Assembly: GCA_016285645.1 (NCBI GenBank)
Contig: JAEERC010000071.1
Span: 1-58,887, forward strand
Direction: 5' to 3'
Length of the DNA: 58,887 nt
DNA from: Clostridiaceae bacterium
GTDB lineage: Bacteria; Bacillota; Clostridia; Oscillospirales; Acutalibacteraceae
Shown here: one piece after another, positions 55,169-58,887 of the stretch
Numbering within the stretch: position 1 is the stretch's first letter
Layout: each line of letters begins with the position of its first letter
Notes under the pieces: generated by a model
Databases searched by the model: none
What the model was told of the DNA's origin: nothing
Seen by the model: the letters and a program-made list of their open reading frames with translations, nothing else
Translations under genes and position numbers: made by a program

Positions 55169-57082
55169 TTAAACTGTGCGGACATCCTTGTCGTAAATGT
55201 TTCTGCTGTCCTTCCTGCCGTACCACACAACAAAACGCGCGTAGTCGGCAATGCTGTCGTAGGTTTTCGCTCCGCTGATTTTATAATGAGTTTTTCTCTT
55301 TTCAAGAACGGGCTTTTCATTTAAGAACGCCGTCGAGAAATATTTTAGAAAATCGTAATCGCATTCAAGTTCGTTTTCGCTTTTGTCGCCGGGTTTCTTG
55401 AGCATAATAATTTGAAATTCCAGCAGATTTTCGAGTATATCCTTCTCAATCCCGAGCGTTTCGAGGTATCCCTTCGCCTCTTTGTAAAACCCGCGGAAGT
55501 TGTCAATAATATTGAGAAACGCGAACTCGTCAAAAGACCAGAGCACATCGCCGAAGCGGTCATCGTGAGCGGTAAGCTCGCCGTTGCCGTCAATAATCTT
55601 TCGATAGCGGCTTTCTATGTCGGCAATAACCGAGTGAACAAAGCCCTCTTTCCGCGAGCGGAAATACTCAATCAGATTTTCAAAAAACACCCTGTATTTT
55701 ATCCCGAGTTCAAAATATGAATAGAGCGCGAAAAACTCCAGCATTCCGAGGTGGTGAAAGCACTGCACAAAATCGGAAAAGATATTTGTCTTTATCCAGT
55801 CCTCCTCGTTCATTGAGAAAGTGGAGGTTACAATCCGTGAATACTCGGGAATTGAGTCCGCGTGAAGAAAACTCATATGCGGCTGATTGAGCGGAATAAT
55901 ATTCGCCTTTATATCATATTTCTTTATGAATTCCGGGTCGCCGAGGTCTGAGCCGGGCAGAAGTTCGCAGTTGTGAATATAAATCGAGTGGTGCTGACCC
56001 GCCTCAAGCAGTTCGTCAATGCCGCCCGCGAAGCTGTCATATGTCTCGCCGGGCAGACCGAGTATAAGCTCCGTGTAGGTCGGAATATGCGCCTCGTTGT
56101 ACTTGTTCATAAGTTCCTTGAAAAAGTCAACGGTTATGTTGGTTCTGCCTATGATTTTAAGCGCGTCCGGCGACATGGACTGAAAAGCGAGGGTGACTCC
56201 CTTGTTCATCCCGTTTTCCGAAAGTTTCAGCCCGATTTCAAAAATACGCTGGCTGTTGTTTTTCGCGAAGGACGCCTGGAATTTTTTCGGGTAGCCCGTC
56301 TCGTTTTTAAGTTCAATCAGTTTGTCTATATAGTAAGAATCCCTTTCAAACAACCCGAAATTTGAGTCGGCGCAGCCGCAGAACTCAAGTTTGTGGTCCG
56401 CCATCCAGCGAAATTCCGCGAGAGTTCTCTCCTCGCTGAACTGCCTCATCTTGCCCTTGAGCGTTCCCCAGTCGCAGAACGCGCAGTGGTAGGGGCAGCC
56501 GCGGTTGCTCTCGTAGAGGAACACAAACTCAATGTCGGGATATTCACGGAAAAGCGGCTCGAATGTGCCCTCAAGATAAGGTGAGGGGTAGTCGCAGTAA
56601 TTATAGTATTCTCTTTTCGCGATAATCAGCTCACCGTTTTTGCGGTAGGCGATGTTCGGAATATCCTCAATTCTGTCAAGCGAGATATATGAGCGCAGAA
56701 GGCGCAGGAACGGCTCCTCGCCCTCGCCCTGAATGACTATGTCAATAAAGTCGTAATCGGTAAGCGTAGAGTTGTCGGGGGCAATCTGATGCCCGCCGAA
56801 AACAATCACGCAGTCGGGGTAGGCTTTTTTAATCGCCTTCGCCATCGTGATATTGTAGGTGAAGTTCCAGATATATGCCGAGAACGCCGCGATGAATGGG
56901 TTCTCCATTTCCGCCACGGTTTTGTCAATGTCGTCTCTTAAAAAATGAAGTTTTTTAAGGCAGTAGTTTTCCTTTATTTCCGGCTCGTGCCAGGCGTAAG
57001 CCGCCAGCGTGCCGATGGCATAGGGAATGTGCGCCTGATTGCCGTAGATGTAATTCGGCTGGAACATATATACATTTTTCAA
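55169..57082 (-). CDS. Radical SAM protein, ~640-residue paralog family, copy 4
   Basis: Paralog of 637 residues. TTG at 57082 gives MKNVYMFQPN, aligning with the other copies, and GGGAGGTG lies six bases upstream; the GTG at 57091 is part of that ribosome site. Rossmann part with AAFSAYIWNFTYN and VFGGHQIAPDN; cluster site ESNRGCPYHCAFCDWG (Cys196, Cys200, Cys203); GCADSNFGLFERD; ELILGLPGETYDSF. C-terminal region KKPGDKSENE, YDFLKYF, LEKRK and FVVWYGRKDS. It follows the GT2 gene and is probably translated from the same message. Confidence 0.85.
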   Translation of the reverse strand: MKNVYMFQPNYIYGNQAHIPYAIGTLAAYAWHEPEIKENYCLKKLHFLRDDIDKTVAEMENPFIAAFSAYIWNFTYNITMAKAIKKAYPDCVIVFGGHQIAPDNSTLTDYDFIDIVIQGEGEEPFLRLLRSYISLDRIEDIPNIAYRKNGELIIAKREYYNYCDYPSPYLEGTFEPLFREYPDIEFVFLYESNRGCPYHCAFCDWGTLKGKMRQFSEERTLAEFRWMADHKLEFCGCADSNFGLFERDSYYIDKLIELKNETGYPKKFQASFAKNNSQRIFEIGLKLSENGMNKGVTLAFQSMSPDALKIIGRTNITVDFFKELMNKYNEAHIPTYTELILGLPGETYDSFAGGIDELLEAGQHHSIYIHNCELLPGSDLGDPEFIKKYDIKANIIPLNQPHMSFLHADSIPEYSRIVTSTFSMNEEDWIKTNIFSDFVQCFHHLGMLEFFALYSYFELGIKYRVFFENLIEYFRSRKEGFVHSVIADIESRYRKIIDGNGELTAHDDRFGDVLWSFDEFAFLNIIDNFRGFYKEAKGYLETLGIEKDILENLLEFQIIMLKKPGDKSENELECDYDFLKYFSTAFLNEKPVLEKRKTHYKISGAKTYDSIADYARFVVWYGRKDSRNIYDKDVRTV

Positions 57083-57102
57083 ATCAGGCACCTCCCTTTT
57101 GA

Positions 57103-57858
57103 TTATTTTAAAAGTTTGTTTTTACCGGTGAACCGCACCCTGAACACAACCGGCAGATATGACGCCCTGAGCGAAAATGAATTGCGCGAGGTCACGTTTT
57201 TATCCGCTCTCCACACGGCGGGCACTTCTATAAATCTGTAGCCGAGCCGTTTTAACTTGAGTGTGTTTTCGAGCACAACGGGAAAATCTTCCTCTTCCCA
57301 GGTTATTTTTTTCATGCTCTCGGTTGGGAAAATTCTGAACGAATAGGTGTAGTCGTGCACATCCGCGCCGTAGAGAACCCTCAGCATCTGCTGAAAGGCG
57401 AAGTTGCAGAATTTGTTGAACCTGCCGTAGCCCTCAAAGCCGCCGCCCTCAATCCACCTTGAGGCGATAACCACCGCGTCGGGGTTCTGTTTTGATGCTT
57501 CAATCATTCTCGCGAGCGCTTCGGGGGAGGTGTCGGGATCCCCCGTGAAATGGGCTGTGTGCGTGCCCTTCGCTATGTTGAGCGATTCGTATAGCGCGCC
57601 TTTGATTTTCGGCGCCTTCTGAGTATATTTCACAAACTTGACCTGCGGGAATTCATCAATGAGCGAGTCGATTATTTCAATACAGCGCTCCGTGGTCTTT
57701 TCCCACAGAACAAATATAATCTCCTCAATATCGCCGCTCCCGCACAGCGAAACAGCCTGCTCCACGTTGCTTTTAAGCGAGGCTTCCTCGTCCGTTACGG
57801 GAATAACTATTGAAACGCTGTACAAAAACTCACCCGCTTTTAAGTCATATTTACCCAT
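57103..57858 (-). CDS. GT2 family glycosyltransferase (DPM1-like)
   Basis: Family 2 glycosyltransferase of 251 residues with a GT-A fold: VSIVIPVTDEEASL start, IIFVLWEKTT, the donor Asp pair in HFTGDPDTSPEAL, and an acceptor region VIASRWIEGGG. There are no C-terminal membrane helices, as in short dolichol/polyprenyl-phosphate mannose synthase-like enzymes. It could transfer a sugar, perhaps the modified heptose, to a polyprenyl or lipid acceptor. First gene of the minus-strand operon; the ATG at 57858 has only a weak ribosome site. Confidence 0.78.
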   Translation of the reverse strand: MGKYDLKAGEFLYSVSIVIPVTDEEASLKSNVEQAVSLCGSGDIEEIIFVLWEKTTERCIEIIDSLIDEFPQVKFVKYTQKAPKIKGALYESLNIAKGTHTAHFTGDPDTSPEALARMIEASKQNPDAVVIASRWIEGGGFEGYGRFNKFCNFAFQQMLRVLYGADVHDYTYSFRIFPTESMKKITWEEEDFPVVLENTLKLKRLGYRFIEVPAVWRADKNVTSRNSFSLRASYLPVVFRVRFTGKNKLLK

Positions 57859-57882
57859 ACTAATCCATAATAATACTATTAT

Positions 57883-57911
57883 ATTATATTAATAAAAGGG
57901 ACAAATGTCAA
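57883..57911 (-). promoter_or_regulatory. Consensus promoter of the minus-strand radical SAM operon
   Basis: Minus strand TTGACA (57906-57911), 17-bp spacer, TATAAT (57883-57888): both boxes perfect. Downstream genes to 48592 have gaps of 1-36 bp and no internal terminator. Confidence 0.8.
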
Positions 57912-57940
57912 CCAAAGCGGAACACATCCCTTAAAATGTG

Positions 57941-57969
57941 TTGACGAAAGCGTAATGTAATATTATAAT
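57941..57969 (+). promoter_or_regulatory. Promoter for the lipoprotein gene
   Basis: TTGACG (57941-57946), 17-bp spacer, TATAAT (57964-57969), 31 bp before ATG 58001; divergent from the radical SAM operon promoter. Confidence 0.7.
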
Positions 57970-58000
57970 TAACACGAACAGTTATTCACGGAGGTACAAA

Positions 58001-58648
58001 ATGAAAAAAAGAGTATTCTGCCTTTTTGCCGCTCTCCTGTGCCTTATGAGCGCGCTGCTCTGCTCCTGCTCCTCAAAGAGCGCTACAGAGGAAACAACAA
58101 TGAATCCCGAACAGAGCGAGTTTCAGTCAAAGATTGATAAAAAACTCGATTTCGATTATGACCTCGGCTATGAAAAGCCCGGTACTGTAAACGATTTTGT
58201 CTCGGCTATAGGCGAAATATACACTAATATTCCGGCGTTCAAATCCGCCGAAGATCTGAATGAGGAATATATAAGGAATTTCTTTATCCGCTACTATTCG
58301 GGTATTGACCCGAAATCCTGCGATATTGTCGAGGGCAAGGACGGCAAAACTACCGCCTGCGTCAATAAAAACCGTGTTCTCTCACTTTTGTTCCGCATTT
58401 TCAGAATTGAAGATTATGAACTGCCCGCAAAAGAAAAAAGCCCCGACTTTTACGCCGACGGCAGTAAAGTGTATGTTACCGTTATTGACACGGGCGATGC
58501 GGTTTATCATGTTTCCGAAACGACGGACAGCGACGGCTCCGCCGGCTTTGTTATGACGAGGGTTGAGGGCAAGGACGGCGTTGAATCCTTCAGAATAAAT
58601 CTCGCGAAAGATGAGTTCGGCTATTACATTTCCTCAATTGAAAACTGA
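58001..58648 (+). CDS. Lipoprotein of unknown function
   Basis: Secreted lipoprotein of 215 residues. A signal peptide (KKRVFCLFAALLCLMSALL) ends in lipobox L-C-S-C with lipidation expected at Cys23, followed by a Ser/Thr/Glu-rich spacer. The mature part is a single small domain with alternating beta segments (KTTACVNKNRVLSLLFRIF, VYVTVIDTGDAVYHVSETT). No known domain is recognised. ACGGAGGT precedes the ATG. It is the last gene in the window. Confidence 0.8.
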   Translation: MKKRVFCLFAALLCLMSALLCSCSSKSATEETTMNPEQSEFQSKIDKKLDFDYDLGYEKPGTVNDFVSAIGEIYTNIPAFKSAEDLNEEYIRNFFIRYYSGIDPKSCDIVEGKDGKTTACVNKNRVLSLLFRIFRIEDYELPAKEKSPDFYADGSKVYVTVIDTGDAVYHVSETTDSDGSAGFVMTRVEGKDGVESFRINLAKDEFGYYISSIEN

Positions 58649-58693
58649 AAACAGAACAGGTCGGGTTGGGCGGTCATTCATAAGACAGTATTG

Positions 58694-58802
58694 GTTTTCA
58701 CGGAAAGCCAAAGCCGCATAACATCGTCAGATTTGCTTGACATACACAAAGTATGCTTTCACAAATCTTCCTTGTTCTGCGGCTCATTTTTCGCGTGAAA
58801 AC
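58694..58802. repeat. Long interrupted inverted repeat
   Basis: Four nested arms fold this stretch into one long imperfect hairpin: GTTTTCACG (58694-58702) with CGTGAAAAC (58794-58802); AGCCGCA (58712-58718) with TGCGGCT (58778-58784); AGATTTG (58729-58735) with CAAATCT (58762-58768); CATAC (58741-58745) with GTATG (58751-58755). No gene is seen in 58649-58887. It could be a MITE-like interspersed repeat or a structured RNA; it also lies where a terminator for the lipoprotein gene would be. Confidence 0.65.
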
Positions 58803-58824
58803 TGTTTTACACCTCAAAGAGATG

Positions 58825-58887
58825 AAATATGTGCATATTTGCAGGTTATGACGAAGAGGAATACTAGATGTATTCCGAGGAGGAATA
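58825..58887. repeat. Cluster of short palindromes and direct repeat at window edge
   Basis: AAATATGTGCATATTT (58825-58840) is a near-perfect palindrome. GGAATAC (58858-58864) and GTATTCC (58870-58876) form a hairpin with loop TAGAT. GAGGAATA occurs at 58856-58863 and again at 58880-58887. The structure continues past the window end, so its full extent is unknown. Confidence 0.5.

Noticed and set aside
51260-57082. The tandem radical SAM genes as recent exact duplications or assembly artefact
   Set aside because: The copies share motifs but differ widely in sequence and in a motif residue, so they are old, diverged paralogs.
42450-57082. Confident assignment of the four paralogs as cobalamin-dependent methyltransferases
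   Set aside because: The N-terminal fold looks B12-binding-like, but the base-off DxHxxG motif is not evident and many class B-like proteins do not methylate; left as unknown.

Overview
The window reads as a chromosomal segment from an anaerobic, low-to-mid-GC Gram-positive bacterium, most likely a gut-type Clostridia lineage (Oscillospiraceae/Ruminococcaceae-like). The grounds are strong AGGAGG ribosome binding sites, sigma-A type promoters, frequent GTG/TTG starts, a zinc-finger ClpE-type ATPase, Mini-RNase III, YitT, CvpA, an ECF transporter core and a yybP-ykoY manganese riboswitch. This assignment is inference; no rRNA is present.

Layout. 1-2.5 kb: an AT-rich serine recombinase, a 57-residue amphipathic peptide gene with its own consensus promoter (minus strand), a glycerophosphodiesterase and a TlpA-like thioredoxin. 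2.5-5.9 kb (minus): YebC, YitT, Mini-RNase III, ObgE. 5.9-12.5 kb: a carbohydrate island of three glycosidase-like proteins read from a divergent promoter region. 12.7-26.6 kb (plus): a long housekeeping run of a DUF512 radical SAM protein, Der, RuvC-RuvA-RuvB, an RlmI-like methyltransferase, EcfA1-EcfA2-EcfT, TruA, a DUF5711-like protein, CvpA, PgsA and the ClpE-type ATPase. 26.7-32.4 kb: a secreted PPC-repeat protein with an amphipathic tail, a metallophosphoesterase, a NagD-type HAD phosphatase and a MATE exporter. 32.6-36.7 kb (minus): a galacturonokinase-like GHMP kinase, a GlmU-C-like left-handed beta-helix protein, GlmM and a secreted SGNH hydrolase. 36.7-41 kb: a zinc-ribbon membrane protein, a small hypothetical protein, and a Mn2+ riboswitch controlling a P2A cation ATPase.

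41-57.9 kb is the unusual part. Two convergent operons, each with a near-consensus promoter, meet at a shared terminator at 48.57 kb. The plus operon encodes a GDP-heptose C4-dehydrogenase-like SDR (similar to Campylobacter Cj1427), a cupin, a ~634-residue radical SAM protein, a second SDR that seems to start at ATC, a heptose-7-phosphate kinase (HddA), a fused heptose-1-P nucleotidyltransferase/heptose-bisphosphate phosphatase (HddC-GmhB), and a polytopic membrane protein. The minus operon encodes a DPM1-like GT2 glycosyltransferase, three more paralogs of the ~640-residue radical SAM protein in tandem, a fifth, shorter radical SAM protein, and a second polytopic membrane protein.

Taken together, the genes suggest synthesis and radical-based tailoring of a modified heptose, or of a heptose-bearing lipid or surface glycan. 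The four paralogs share a ~220-residue C-terminal region that I cannot assign to any family; this is the best candidate for an undescribed system. The right edge carries a lipoprotein gene and a dense cluster of inverted repeats.
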